From positions 2,469,345 to 2,533,344 of the forward strand of contig NZ_CP054919.1 in the NCBI RefSeq assembly GCF_013364235.1: a stretch of 64,000 nt of DNA, read 5' to 3'. Position numbers and translations under genes: made by a program. Position 1 is the first letter of the stretch. The number at the start of each line of letters is the position of its first letter. The DNA comes from Kitasatospora sp. NA04385. GTDB taxonomy: Bacteria > Actinomycetota > Actinomycetes > Streptomycetales > Streptomycetaceae. The notes under the pieces were generated by a model. That model did not search any database and was not told the DNA's origin. It saw only the letters and a list, made by a program, of their open reading frames with translations. Shown in pieces: positions 19,477-28,548 of this stretch.

Positions 19477-20522
19477 TCGGGTTGGTTCCCGTACCCGCCG
19501 CGGGCGGTGCCGGTGGTGTCCTAGGGGCCGGGCGTCCCGCGGTTCCGGGCCGGTGGGCCGGGTGGTTGCGGGCCGAGGTGCTGTTCCTGGGCTGCGCGCT
19601 GGTCCTGCTGCCCTGGGCGGCACTGCTCGCCGCGCTGCCCGGCGGCCGCCCCTGGGCGGTGCTCGATCTGGCCGAGGCGGCGGCCCTGTCCGCGGCCTCC
19701 GTGCGGCTGCGACGGAGCCGGAGCCCGTTCGGGCCCGCCGTTCTGGCCGGCGTCCTGCTGGTCACGGACGCCGGGTGCGACCTGGCGGCGGCCTCCAGCG
19801 GGTCGGAGCTGCTGGTCGCCCTGTTGATGGCGGTGGGCGCGGAGCTGCCGTTGGCCGCCGTGTGCGGGGTGACGGCGTTCCGGCCGGGTGCCGGTCCGGT
19901 ACCCCGGGTCGCCGGGCGTCTCCGGCTCCGGCGATTCCGGCTTCGGAAGATCCGGAGGCGGGCCGCCGTCCCGACTCCGGTGGGCGACCGGCCCACCGGG
20001 TTCCTCAAGGAAGGAGTGTCAGTGCAGAACGTCCACCTGACGACACAGGTCGCTACGGGGATCGCGTCCGGCTCTCCGGCGAACCGGCTGTACACCGGGA
20101 TGTCGAGCCGGTTGCGGGTCGCTGCGGATGGGGGCCGACCGAACCGCTCGGCCGCTGCTGGGGCTCCCCGGCCCGGCACCGTGCCCGTGCCCGTGCCCGT
20201 CGCACCCGCCACATCGGTCATGTCCGCCACGCCCGCCACGCCCGCGCGGACGAGCGGGTGCGACCGTCCGGCTCGATCGCCCGGCGGGTCCAGGGCTGCC
20301 GGGCCCCGGTGCCGGGCCGAGACCTGGGCGTCCCCGCCCCGACCCGGCCGGGCCAGCCGAGCAGCGTCCGACACGGTGAGAACGACCGTCTCCGCTCGGC
20401 GCGATCCCGGAGTGCGGCGGCGACCCGGTCTGGAGCGACAGTCCCGCTTCGGGGAAGTGCGCTCCCGGCAGTCCCGCAGAAGCACAGCCGGTCCACGCCG
20501 CCGCTCCGCGCTGGGGAACTGA
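19473..20522 (+). CDS. Small four-helix membrane protein with an aberrant low-complexity C-terminal extension
   Basis: Starts at GTG 19473 behind GGGGAGGG, overlapping the previous stop by 4 nt. Residues about 25-140 form a four-helix membrane domain (EVLFLGCALVLLPWAALLAA, LDLAEAAALSAASVRLRR, VLAGVLLVTDAGCDLAAASS, LVALLMAVGAELPLAAVCGV) seen in small Streptomyces membrane proteins. After about residue 145 the frame continues for about 200 residues of Arg/Pro/Ala/Ser-rich sequence with simple repeats (VPVPVPV) and poorer third-position GC. That part may not be genuine protein. An internal GTG at 20022 has a good AAGGAAGGAG site. Confidence 0.5.
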   Translation: MIGLVPVPAAGGAGGVLGAGRPAVPGRWAGWLRAEVLFLGCALVLLPWAALLAALPGGRPWAVLDLAEAAALSAASVRLRRSRSPFGPAVLAGVLLVTDAGCDLAAASSGSELLVALLMAVGAELPLAAVCGVTAFRPGAGPVPRVAGRLRLRRFRLRKIRRRAAVPTPVGDRPTGFLKEGVSVQNVHLTTQVATGIASGSPANRLYTGMSSRLRVAADGGRPNRSAAAGAPRPGTVPVPVPVAPATSVMSATPATPARTSGCDRPARSPGGSRAAGPRCRAETWASPPRPGRASRAASDTVRTTVSARRDPGVRRRPGLERQSRFGEVRSRQSRRSTAGPRRRSALGN

Positions 20523-20948
20523 GCGCCTGAGGAGGAAACCCGCCTCGGAAGGTTCGCTTCCCCACCCCTGCCCAAGGAACCTGAACCACCTGCCTCGCTC
20601 GGGGCCGAAAGGAGCCGCCCGACCTGCCGGTGATCCGACGGATGCCGCCGCCACCGATCCGCTCTCGTTCTTCCTCCTGTAGACCCTCGGTCCTTGACTC
20701 CTCCATAGTGCGATGCGCCCTGCCGACCAACGACCGCTATCCGGCGATCGACCCCCCGTTGCCGGGGTCGCGCTCACCGGTGCGGGCATGGTCGGCGGGC
20801 ACTACTACGGTTTGCCAGGTGCGGACGGGGCGGGAAGCGGGCCCGGCGACGGGGCGGGGCGGGGCGGCGTCCCGCGCGGAAGAACGCGGCGGCAGGGGCC
20901 GCGCGAAAATGGGAAGCCGCTGTCCGGAGCCGGTGCGAGGATGGCGGC
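20523..20948. other. Intergenic region upstream of the NADAR gene
   Basis: About 425 nt with no convincing gene, hairpin or known regulatory motif on either strand. Confidence 0.5.
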
Positions 20949-21530
20949 ATGACGACGCCCCCGCCCCTCCTCCCGCACGAGACGCGTACCCACGAGCAGT
21001 TGACGGCCGCGATCACGTCGTCCGGGGTGCGTCCGAAGTACCTGTGTTTCTGGGGGCACCGACCGCAGCAGGACGGACAGGTCGGTCCCGGTTCGCTCAG
21101 CCAGTGGTGGCCCTCCCCGTTCACCGTCGACGGGGTCCGGTACCACACCGCCGAACACTGGATGATGGCCGGGAAGGCCAGGCTGTTCGGGGACGAGGAG
21201 GCCGTCCCGAAGATCCTCGGGGCGCGGACGCCCGCGGAGGCGAAGAAGTTGGGCCGCCTGATCCAGGGGTTCGACGAGGACCGGTGGGTGGCGCACCGTT
21301 TCGAACTGGTGGTGACCGGCAGCACCGCGAAGTTCGGACAGGACGAACGGCTCCGCACGTACCTGCTCCGTACCGGTACCCGCGTCCTGGTGGAAGCCAG
21401 CCCGCTCGACCGGATCTGGGGCATCGGACTCGCGGCCGACGACGAGCGGGCCGTCTCCCCGGAGCAGTGGCGGGGCCTGAACCTGCTCGGTTTCGCCCTG
21501 ATGGAGGCGCGGGCCCGGCTGGCGGGCTGA
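20949..21530 (+). CDS. NADAR-family protein (YbiA-like N-glycosidase fold)
   Basis: 193 aa. Family blocks: FWGHRPQQDGQVGPGSLSQW, then YHTAEHWMMAGKARLFGD, and later YLLRTGTRVLVEASPLDRIW followed by GIGLAADD. Members cleave ADP-ribosyl or related N-glycosidic bonds: YbiA acts on riboflavin-pathway intermediates, and other members remove ADP-ribose from guanine. The conserved Trp/Glu/Asp pocket residues seem present (AEHW, SPLDRIWGIGL). It stands alone: no DarT-type toxin or riboflavin gene is adjacent, so the substrate cannot be inferred. Confidence 0.9.
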   Translation: MTTPPPLLPHETRTHEQLTAAITSSGVRPKYLCFWGHRPQQDGQVGPGSLSQWWPSPFTVDGVRYHTAEHWMMAGKARLFGDEEAVPKILGARTPAEAKKLGRLIQGFDEDRWVAHRFELVVTGSTAKFGQDERLRTYLLRTGTRVLVEASPLDRIWGIGLAADDERAVSPEQWRGLNLLGFALMEARARLAG

Positions 21531-21789
21531 CCTCCCACGCTGAACCACCCCTCCCTGTAAGCCGATTGGCCTCAACTCGCGCAAGTGGGGTGAGTAGGGC
21601 GGGATTTGGCCGCAATCCACGCATTGCACCGGTCTCCGGCACCACAACGGCCGTTCCCATCCACATCCCGAAAAGGTTAAGACTTGCTCCCGTAACGTTC
21701 CCGCCGTACGGCAGCGCCAGGATGGCCACCAGTTGTTGTGTTCGGAGGCCGGTCGGGTGGCCTCCTCGGAGAGGTCGGGGCGGGACGCG

Positions 21790-23535
21790 ATGACCGTACG
21801 CAATACGAGGCCGGATGCGGCCGATGTCCAAATGCTCAGAGCGGAGTTGGACGAACTCCTGAGAGCGCGGCAGTTCGCCGCGCAGCGCGAGCGCCGGCTC
21901 GCCGAAGCCGTCCGGGGCGGCCACGAACCCGACCACGCGCCCGCGTACGGTCGCCCGCCCCGGCAACCGGATCCCGAACTGGTACGACAGCTCGCCCAGG
22001 CGCAGAACCTCCGCGAAGGACTCGGCGCGCGCTGCCTGGAACTGAGCGACCGCCTCCTCGCCGCCGAGGACCGGCAGTTGGCGGTACGACTGGCCGAGGC
22101 ACCCGCTGCCCACGCCTCCGCCCACGCTCCCGGCCCGAACGATGCCTTCGGAGGCCAGCTCGGGGGCCCCCGATCCCACCGCCCGACCGGGCTGGCCGAG
22201 CCAACCGGGCCGACTGCCGCCCCGGTGCTCCCGCAGCGCTCGTTCCCGACCGGGGCCCGCTTCGGTGGCGGGCACCGCCCTGATCCCGCCCATGACTTCA
22301 ACTCCACAGCTGGCGGCTCCACCGGCACGACCGACACGACCAGCACCATCGGCGCCTCCGCTTCGACCGCGCCCCCGGCCGCGGACGCCCCGCCGCTGCG
22401 CGGTGCCCGGTTCAGGACCAGCCGCCCCCTCCGCTCCAGCAGGAGGAACGACGACCGCGGGGCCTCCCCGTCCGCACCGCCCCACACCGACACCGGCCCC
22501 GCCGGACGCGACACGGCCGCCCGGGGCAACGGCCCGAGCGCCGGAAACGACGAACACCTCGGCACCTCGTGGGCCAGAACACACTCTCCCGGAGACGGGC
22601 TTGGCGGCACCAAGGCGCCCGGCACCGACTCCTGGCGCTCCGACCGGCCGCGCACCGGTCGCGACAACAGCACGCACGACGGCAGGGGGAACGGCAGCGC
22701 GAACAACAGCAGCCCCGACGCCGGGTTCCAGGGCGCCGGGGCCGGCGCGGGGACGGCCCCGGAGGCGGGCGGGGCGCGGCTCCGAACCGGTGCCGAGCTG
22801 ATCGCCCTCGTCCAGCGGATCACCGACCTGCACCGGCAGGGCGCGGTGCACGAGTCCGCGGCCATCGTGGGGCAGGTGGCGCTGATGATCGCGCCGGCCG
22901 ACCTGGTCGGGCTGGCGGCCCTGCTGCACGGCGAGGGACCGGCCGGTTCCTCCACCTACCTGGCCAGGTCCGTGGCCCTCGGCGCTCCGGAGCACGCGGC
23001 GGCCACACTGGCGGAACTGCGCCGCGAGGGGCTGGTGGAGGAGGCGGCCGACCTGTTCCACGCCCTGTGGACGGTGAACGCGCAGGCGCTTCCCGCTCTG
23101 CTCGCCGCACTGGAGCAGTCGGGGCAGTCCGCCGACGGGCAGACCCTGCTGTGGGAACGGGCCTCCGCTCCTGCCGGTGAACTTTCCGAGCTGGCCCGGT
23201 GCCTGCGGGCCTCGGGACGTTCCGGCGACGTCCACCACCTGCTGCGCCAGGCCGCGGGCCGACCGGTCGGAGAGGTCGCCACGATCGCCGCGGCGCTGGA
23301 CGAGGAGTCTGCCGCCGAATTGGTCCGGGAGCTGGTGCGGATGCGTTCGGCCGACGACGTGGGCCAGTTCGCGGCCGCGGTCCGGGATTCGGTGGAGCTG
23401 TACAACGCGGTGCTGTTCGCCACGGACGGCCTGGAGGAGAGCCGGGCCCGCAGCGTGTTCGCGGCGCTGCGCACCGCAGGGCTGCCGACCGAACCGGCCG
23501 CCCGGCCCCGGTCGAAGTCCCGCCAGCGCCGCTGA
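21790..23535 (+). CDS. Hypothetical protein with coiled coil, long disordered linker and helical-repeat C-terminus
   Basis: 581 aa, function not recognised. Residues about 10-105 are charged and helical (MLRAELDELLRARQFAAQRE and LVRQLAQAQNLREGLG), likely a coiled coil. Residues about 110-330 are Gly/Ser/Thr/Pro/Asp-rich and surely disordered. Residues about 335-570 are a helical domain with repeated 30-35-residue units (LVGLAALLHGEGPAGSSTYL, HAAATLAELRREGLVEEAAD, ELSELARCLRASGRSGDVHH). The ATG at 21790 is chosen because sequence upstream is not protein-like. The architecture suggests a scaffold. Confidence 0.75.
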   Translation: MTVRNTRPDAADVQMLRAELDELLRARQFAAQRERRLAEAVRGGHEPDHAPAYGRPPRQPDPELVRQLAQAQNLREGLGARCLELSDRLLAAEDRQLAVRLAEAPAAHASAHAPGPNDAFGGQLGGPRSHRPTGLAEPTGPTAAPVLPQRSFPTGARFGGGHRPDPAHDFNSTAGGSTGTTDTTSTIGASASTAPPAADAPPLRGARFRTSRPLRSSRRNDDRGASPSAPPHTDTGPAGRDTAARGNGPSAGNDEHLGTSWARTHSPGDGLGGTKAPGTDSWRSDRPRTGRDNSTHDGRGNGSANNSSPDAGFQGAGAGAGTAPEAGGARLRTGAELIALVQRITDLHRQGAVHESAAIVGQVALMIAPADLVGLAALLHGEGPAGSSTYLARSVALGAPEHAAATLAELRREGLVEEAADLFHALWTVNAQALPALLAALEQSGQSADGQTLLWERASAPAGELSELARCLRASGRSGDVHHLLRQAAGRPVGEVATIAAALDEESAAELVRELVRMRSADDVGQFAAAVRDSVELYNAVLFATDGLEESRARSVFAALRTAGLPTEPAARPRSKSRQRR

Positions 23536-23744
23536 CCGGGCCTCCGCGCGGGCACCGCACCGCACCGCACCGCGCGTCCCGGACCGCACACCCCGCCCGG
23601 ATATCCAGGCCCGCGCACCCTCGCACTCGTCCCGCCCACTCGTCCCGCTTGCTCGTCCCGACCGCCCCGCTCGGCACGCCACTCGAACGGGCCCGCCCGG
23701 CAGGGCGGTCGGGAACTTCAACGGACGGGGCCCGAACGCCGAAC

Positions 23745-23782
23745 GGCCGGCGGACGCCCCTGCGAAGGGGTGTCCGCCGGCC
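23745..23782. terminator. Strong bidirectional terminator upstream of the glyS stop
   Basis: 17-bp stem (GGCCGGCGGACGCCCCT against AGGGGTGTCCGCCGGCC, one G-U pair) with a GCGA tetraloop. It lies between the convergent ends of the 581-aa protein gene and glyS. The spacer before it contains short GCACC and ACTCGTCCCGC repeats. Confidence 0.8.
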
Positions 23783-23818
23783 GGACGGAGAACTGCGGCT
23801 CTGCTCCGGGGCCCGGTG

Positions 23819-25201
23819 TCAGCAGCCGATCAGGCGGGTGGCCAGGTAGGACTTCACCTGGTCGAGCGACACGCGCTCCTGCGCCATGGTGTCGCGCTCG
23901 CGGACGGTCACCGCGTTGTCCTCGAGGGTGTCGAAGTCGACGGTGACGCAGAACGGGGTACCGATCTCGTCCTGACGGCGGTAGCGCTTGCCGATCGCGC
24001 CGGCGTCGTCGAACTCGACGTTCCAGGCGGAGCGCAGGTCGGCGGCGAGGCCGCGGGCCTTCGGCGAGAGGTCGGCGTTGCGGGACAGCGGGAGCACCGC
24101 GACCTTGACCGGGGCGAGCCGGGGGTCGAGCCGCATGCCGACGCGCTTCTCCATGACGCCCTTGGCGTTCGGCGCCTCGTCCTCGAAGTAGGCGTCGAGC
24201 AGGAAGGCCAGCATGGCGCGGTTGAGGCCGGCCGCGGGCTCGATCACGTACGGGAAGTACCGCTCGTTCGCGTCCTGGTCGAAGTACTTGAGGTCCTGGC
24301 CGGAGTGCTCGCTGTGCACCGTCAGGTCGTAGTCGGTGCGGTTGGCCACGCCCTCCAGCTCGGAGAACTCGCTGCCGCCGAAGTTGAAGCGGTACTCGAT
24401 GTCCACCGTGCGCTTGGCGTAGTGGGAGAGCTTCTCCTTGGGGTGCTCGAAGAAGCGCATGTTCTCGGTCCGCAGGCCGAGGTCGACGTACCAGTTCCAG
24501 CGCTGCTCGAGCCAGTACTCGTGCCAGGTCTCGTCCTCGCCCGGCTTGACGAAGAACTCCATCTCCATCTGCTCGAACTCGCGGGTCCGGAAGATGAAGT
24601 TGCCGGGGGTGATCTCGTTGCGGAAGCTCTTGCCGACCTGGGCGATGCCGAACGGCGGCTTCTTGCGCGTGGTGGTCTGCACGGCGCGGAAGTTGGTGAA
24701 GATGCCCTGCGCGGTCTCCGGGCGCAGGTAGGCCAGGCCGGCGGCGTCCTCGGTGACACCGAGGTGCGTCTTCAGCATGCCCGAGAACTCCTTGGGCTCC
24801 GTGAAGGCGCCCTTGTTGCCGCAGTTCGGGCAGTTGAGGTCGGCCAGGCCGTTGGCGGGGAGCTTGCCGTGCTTGGCCTCGTAGGCCTCTTCCAGGTGGT
24901 CGGCGCGGAAGCGCTTGTGACAGGAGAGGCACTCGGTCAGCGGGTCGTTGAAGGTCGCGACGTGGCCGGAGGCCTCCCAGACCTCGCGGGCGAGGATCAC
25001 CGAGGAGTCGATACCGACGACGTCCTCCCGAGCGGTGACCATCGCGCGCCACCACTGGCGCTTGATGTTCTCCTTGAGCTCGACTCCCAGCGGACCGTAG
25101 TCCCAGGCGGCACGGGTACCGCCGTAGATCTCGCTGCAAGGGTAGACGAAGCCACGGCGCTTGCTCAGGCTGACGATCGTGTCGATCTTGTCGGCGGCCA
25201 C
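23819..25201 (-). CDS. glyS: Glycine--tRNA ligase (homodimeric, alpha2 type)
   Basis: 460-aa class II aminoacyl-tRNA synthetase. Motifs: [25 protein letters not shown] at the N-terminus (motif 1 region), a zinc-type insertion [13 protein letters not shown] near residues 90-130, motif 2 [25 protein letters not shown], and motif 3 [16 protein letters not shown]. The C-terminal anticodon-binding domain follows (KVAVLPLSR, later [16 protein letters not shown]). GTG start at 25201. It is divergent from znuA. Confidence 0.97.
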   Translation of the reverse strand: MAADKIDTIVSLSKRRGFVYPCSEIYGGTRAAWDYGPLGVELKENIKRQWWRAMVTAREDVVGIDSSVILAREVWEASGHVATFNDPLTECLSCHKRFRADHLEEAYEAKHGKLPANGLADLNCPNCGNKGAFTEPKEFSGMLKTHLGVTEDAAGLAYLRPETAQGIFTNFRAVQTTTRKKPPFGIAQVGKSFRNEITPGNFIFRTREFEQMEMEFFVKPGEDETWHEYWLEQRWNWYVDLGLRTENMRFFEHPKEKLSHYAKRTVDIEYRFNFGGSEFSELEGVANRTDYDLTVHSEHSGQDLKYFDQDANERYFPYVIEPAAGLNRAMLAFLLDAYFEDEAPNAKGVMEKRVGMRLDPRLAPVKVAVLPLSRNADLSPKARGLAADLRSAWNVEFDDAGAIGKRYRRQDEIGTPFCVTVDFDTLEDNAVTVRERDTMAQERVSLDQVKSYLATRLIGC

Positions 25202-25460
25202 AGTGCTCTCTTCAGTACGACGGCACGGTCAGGGCGCGGCTGGTTGCGCGCGCCCGAATAACTCAGGGTACCGGGGATGCAGGGGCGGGGTTCAACTCGA
25301 TAGTGGCACGGGAGGGCCGCCGGGTGGCTGTACCGGGAGTGAACAGCCGTGCGTTCTCCGGCGTGTTGGGGGTCGCCCGGTGAAGGTGCGGTGCCCGGAC
25401 GGTACAGGCGGCGGCACCGGCGGGGCGTGGCTGGTAAGGGACGGGCCCACCCAATGCAAG

Positions 25461-25490
25461 TTGACAATCATTTCCAGATAAGATGAGAAT
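25461..25490 (+). promoter_or_regulatory. Predicted znuA promoter, probably giving a leaderless transcript
   Basis: TTGACA (25461-25466), an 18-nt spacer and GAGAAT (25485-25490). The expected transcription start, about 7 nt on, falls at the ATG at 25498. There is no ribosome site ahead of any of the possible starts. Confidence 0.5.
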
Positions 25491-25498
25491 GGTTGTCA
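25462..25498 (+). promoter_or_regulatory. Two Zur boxes over the znuA promoter and start codon
   Basis: TGACAATCATTTCCA (25462-25476) and TGAGAATGGTTGTCA (25484-25498) are 7-1-7 inverted repeats of the actinobacterial Zur-box type, with centres 22 nt apart. The first covers the -35, the second the -10 and the first base of the start codon. Zinc-loaded Zur, encoded at the end of this operon, should repress here. Confidence 0.85.
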
Positions 25499-26466
25499 TG
25501 AGGATTCGCCGCACGTCCACCCCGATAGCACTCGCCGTCACCGCCCTCGCCGGATCCCTGCTGCTCTCCGGCTGCGGCGGCGTCAGCAGCGCGGCGGGGA
25601 AGGACGGCGGCCGGCTGGAGGTCGTGGCCTCCTTCTACCCGATGGAGTTCCTGGCCCGGCAGATAGGCGGGGAGCACGTCAAGGTCACCGACCTGACCGC
25701 TCCCGGAGTCGAGCCGCACGACCTGGAGCTGACGGCCAAGCAGGTCGCGGCCGTCCAGCGGGCCGACGCGGTGGTCTACCTGAAGGGCCTGCAACCGACC
25801 GTGGACAAGGCGGTCGAGCAGTCCCACGTCAAGCACGCGGTGGACGCCACCGCCGTCTCCCCCCTGGTGGACCACCACCTCGACGAGGGCGGGGAGGACG
25901 GGACCGAGGCGCACGACGGCGAGCACGAGGACGAGCACGGCGGCGCGACCGGTGACCCGCACATCTGGCTGGACCCGACCCGGTACGCGGCGGTGGCCCG
26001 CGCCGTGGGCGCCGAACTCGCGGGGATCGACCCCGCCAACGCCGCCGACTACCAGCACAACACCGACGACCTGGTGGCCCGGCTCGGCTCCCTGGACCAG
26101 GAGTTCAAGGACGGCCTGACCGGTACCGCCACCCGGACCTTCGTCACCAGCCACGCCGCGTTCGGCTACCTCGCCGACCACTACGGACTGGAGCAGGTCG
26201 CGATCAACGGGGTCGACCCGGAGGCCGAGCCCACCCCGTCCCGGATGGCCGCGATCCAGCGCGCCGCCAAGGAGAACGGCGTGACCACCGTCTTCTTCGA
26301 GGCCCTGGTCAGCCCCAAGCTGGCCGACACCGTGGCCGCCGACCTGGGGCTCAAGACCGCCGTGCTCGACCCCCTGGAAGGGATCAATGAGCCGGACCGG
26401 AACGACTACTTCTCCGTCATGCGGCAGAACCTGACCAACCTGCGGGCCGCGCTCGGCGCCCGCTGA
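25498..26466 (+). CDS. znuA: Zinc ABC transporter substrate-binding lipoprotein
   Basis: 322 aa. Signal peptide with lipobox LLLSGC (Cys near residue 24). Typical cluster A-I zinc-binding protein: VVASFYPMEFLARQIGGEHV, GVEPHDLELTAKQ with a ligand His, a His/Asp/Glu-rich flexible loop at about 120-150 (HHLDEG..HDGEHEDEHGG), then DPHIWLDP, TSHAAFGYLADHYGL and a C-terminal ligand region. In-frame ATGs at 25483 and 25489 fall inside the Zur box; 25498 is preferred because the signal peptide follows and the predicted transcript begins there. First gene of the znu operon. Confidence 0.95.
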   Translation: MRIRRTSTPIALAVTALAGSLLLSGCGGVSSAAGKDGGRLEVVASFYPMEFLARQIGGEHVKVTDLTAPGVEPHDLELTAKQVAAVQRADAVVYLKGLQPTVDKAVEQSHVKHAVDATAVSPLVDHHLDEGGEDGTEAHDGEHEDEHGGATGDPHIWLDPTRYAAVARAVGAELAGIDPANAADYQHNTDDLVARLGSLDQEFKDGLTGTATRTFVTSHAAFGYLADHYGLEQVAINGVDPEAEPTPSRMAAIQRAAKENGVTTVFFEALVSPKLADTVAADLGLKTAVLDPLEGINEPDRNDYFSVMRQNLTNLRAALGAR

Positions 26467-26672
26467 GCCCTCCCCGGACACCCCGGAACCACCCCGGAAC
26501 CACCGCGGATCTCCCGGGCCCTCCCGGAACCCGGAACCTCCCGGAACCCGGGGCCTGAGACCCGGAACCGGGTGCCCGAACCCCACCTGGAAGCACCAGA
26601 GCCCGCCCCGACCCACCCGGGCCCCTCCGAAACGGACCTGAGCGAGCGGCGAGAGCAGAGCGAGGAACCATC
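26467..26672 (+). repeat. znuA-znuC spacer made of GGAACC-rich repeats
   Basis: A 206-nt spacer, long for an otherwise overlapping operon. It contains several copies of CCGGAACC within 26486-26572 and a small palindrome ACCCGGAACCGGGT (26560-26573). It may fold and reduce downstream expression relative to znuA; that is inference. Confidence 0.5.
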
Positions 26673-27497
26673 ATGAGTGCTGTCATTGCCACGACAGACT
26701 CCGACCGGCCGCATCCGTCCTCCCCCGAGGACGCCGGGCCGGCGGTCGTCGGGCTCCGGGGCGCGGTCGCCACCGTCGGGGGGCGGCCGGTGCTCCGCGG
26801 CGTCGACCTCACCGTCCGGCCGGGCGAAGTGGTCGCCCTGCTGGGCGCCAACGGGTCCGGCAAGTCCACCACCGTGAAGAGCGTGATCGGCTCGGTGCCG
26901 CTGGAGTCGGGCACCCTGGAGCTGTTCGGCCGGCCGTACCGCAGGTTCCGGGACTGGCACCGGATCGGGTACGTCCCGCAGCGCACCACCGCCGCCGGCG
27001 GGGTGCCGGCCACGGTGCGCGAGGTGGTCTCCACCGGGCGGCTGCCGCAGCACGGGCTGCTGCCGTTCCGTCGCAAGGACCGGGCCGCGGTGGACCGGGC
27101 GCTGACCGCCGTCGGCATGCTGGAGCGGGCCGGGGACGGGGTGGCCCACCTCTCCGGCGGACAGCACCAGCGGGTGCTGATCGCCCGCGCCCTGGTCGGC
27201 GCCCCCGACCTGCTGATCATGGACGAGCCGATGGCCGGCGTCGACGTGGACAGCCAGCAGGTGCTCGCCGACATCCTCCGCACCGAGGTGGAACGCGGCT
27301 GCGCGGTGCTGCTGGTGCTGCACGAACTCGGGCCGCTGGAGCCGCTGATCGACCGCGCCGTGGTGCTCCGCGACGGCTGCGTGGCGCACGACGGACCGCC
27401 GCCCCGGGGCGTCGGCCAGCACGCGCTGCCCGGTCACGACCACGTCCACCCGCACGCCGACGACCACCACCGCACCACCCAGGGGCTACTGACATGA
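26673..27497 (+). CDS. znuC: Zinc ABC transporter ATP-binding protein
   Basis: 274 aa. Walker A GANGSGKST near residue 65, Q-loop region YVPQRT, signature LSGGQHQRVLIARAL, Walker B LLIMDEP and switch His in LLVLHEL. The last 35 residues are His/Asp-rich (PGHDHVHPHADDHHRTT), an unusual tail for an ABC ATPase that could bind zinc. GAGGAA precedes the ATG. The stop overlaps znuB (ATGA). Confidence 0.95.
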   Translation: MSAVIATTDSDRPHPSSPEDAGPAVVGLRGAVATVGGRPVLRGVDLTVRPGEVVALLGANGSGKSTTVKSVIGSVPLESGTLELFGRPYRRFRDWHRIGYVPQRTTAAGGVPATVREVVSTGRLPQHGLLPFRRKDRAAVDRALTAVGMLERAGDGVAHLSGGQHQRVLIARALVGAPDLLIMDEPMAGVDVDSQQVLADILRTEVERGCAVLLVLHELGPLEPLIDRAVVLRDGCVAHDGPPPRGVGQHALPGHDHVHPHADDHHRTTQGLLT

Positions 27498-28513
27498 TCG
27501 AGATGTTCCAACCCGACTTCATGCAGCGGGCGTTCCTCGCCGCCGTCCTGGTCGGCGTCACCGCGCCCTCGATCGGCATCTACCTGGTGCAGCGCCGACA
27601 GGCGCTGATGGGCGACGGCATCGGGCACGTCGCGCTGACCGGTGTCGGCCTCGGCTTCCTGTTCCAGGCCAACCCGATGTGGACGGCGGTGCTGGTCTGC
27701 GTGCTGGGCGCCGTCGTGATGGAGCTCGTCCGGTCCCGCGGCAACCAGCGCGGCGACATCGCGCTGGCGATGCTCTTCTACGGCGGCATGGCCGGCGGCA
27801 AGCTGCTGGTCTCGATGAGCAGCCAGTCCGGCGCGGGCAGCCTGGAGAGCTACCTCTGGGGTTCCATCCTGTTCGTCTCCCCCGGCGACCTGGCGGTGAT
27901 CGGCCTGCTCGCGGCGGTGGTCCTCGCGGTCACCGTGGGCCTGCGCCGACAGCTGTTCGCGGTCTGCCAGGACGAGGAGTTCGCCCGGGTAACGGGCCTG
28001 CCGGTGCGGGTGCTGAACCTGCTGATCGCGGTGATGGCCGCCGTCACCGTGACGGTCGCCATGCGGGTGGTCGGCCTGCTGCTGGTGAGCGCGCTGATGG
28101 TGGTCCCGGTGGCGGCCGCCCAGCAGCTGACCCGGTCCTTCGCGGCCACCCAGGCCACCGCGATCGGCGTGGGCGTGGTGACGGCGCTGCTCGGCGTCGG
28201 CACCTCTTACCAGGCCGACCTGCCGTCCGGCCCGACCATCGTGTTCCTGGCCATCCTCACCTTCGCCCTGTTCAGCGCGGTCGCCGCACCGCTGGCCCGA
28301 CGGCGCCACCGGGCGTCCGCCGAGCACGGCCCGGTGGTGTGCGACGTGGCCCTGCCCGACGGCGCCGCCGGGAGTTCCCCGGGCGGGTCGGGAACCACCG
28401 GAGGCCCGGCGGCAGTCCTGGGGGGAACGGAGCCGGTCCGGGCACCGGCGGGGACGACGACCGATGCACCGCTGCCGGGGGAGTCGCTGTCAAGTCGGGG
28501 GCTGGCACAATGA
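27494..28513 (+). CDS. znuB: Zinc ABC transporter permease
   Basis: 339-aa integral membrane protein of the ABC-3 family with about eight hydrophobic helices through residue 280. The family motifs MGDGIGHVALTGVGLGF and RQLFAVCQDEEFARVTGLP are present, then VGLLLVSALMVVPVAAAQQL. The last 60 residues are a Gly/Pro/Thr-rich hydrophilic tail. It is coupled to znuC by a 4-nt overlap. Confidence 0.95.
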   Translation: MIEMFQPDFMQRAFLAAVLVGVTAPSIGIYLVQRRQALMGDGIGHVALTGVGLGFLFQANPMWTAVLVCVLGAVVMELVRSRGNQRGDIALAMLFYGGMAGGKLLVSMSSQSGAGSLESYLWGSILFVSPGDLAVIGLLAAVVLAVTVGLRRQLFAVCQDEEFARVTGLPVRVLNLLIAVMAAVTVTVAMRVVGLLLVSALMVVPVAAAQQLTRSFAATQATAIGVGVVTALLGVGTSYQADLPSGPTIVFLAILTFALFSAVAAPLARRRHRASAEHGPVVCDVALPDGAAGSSPGGSGTTGGPAAVLGGTEPVRAPAGTTTDAPLPGESLSSRGLAQ

Positions 28514-28548
28514 TGTGCGAAACCACCCGATCAGCAGGAGGACCCACG

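Noticed and set aside
20019-20789. 256-codon minus-strand frame opposite the tail of the membrane-protein gene
   Set aside because: Low-complexity Gly/Arg/His repeats, no motif and no plausible start; does not explain the odd region better than the + frame.
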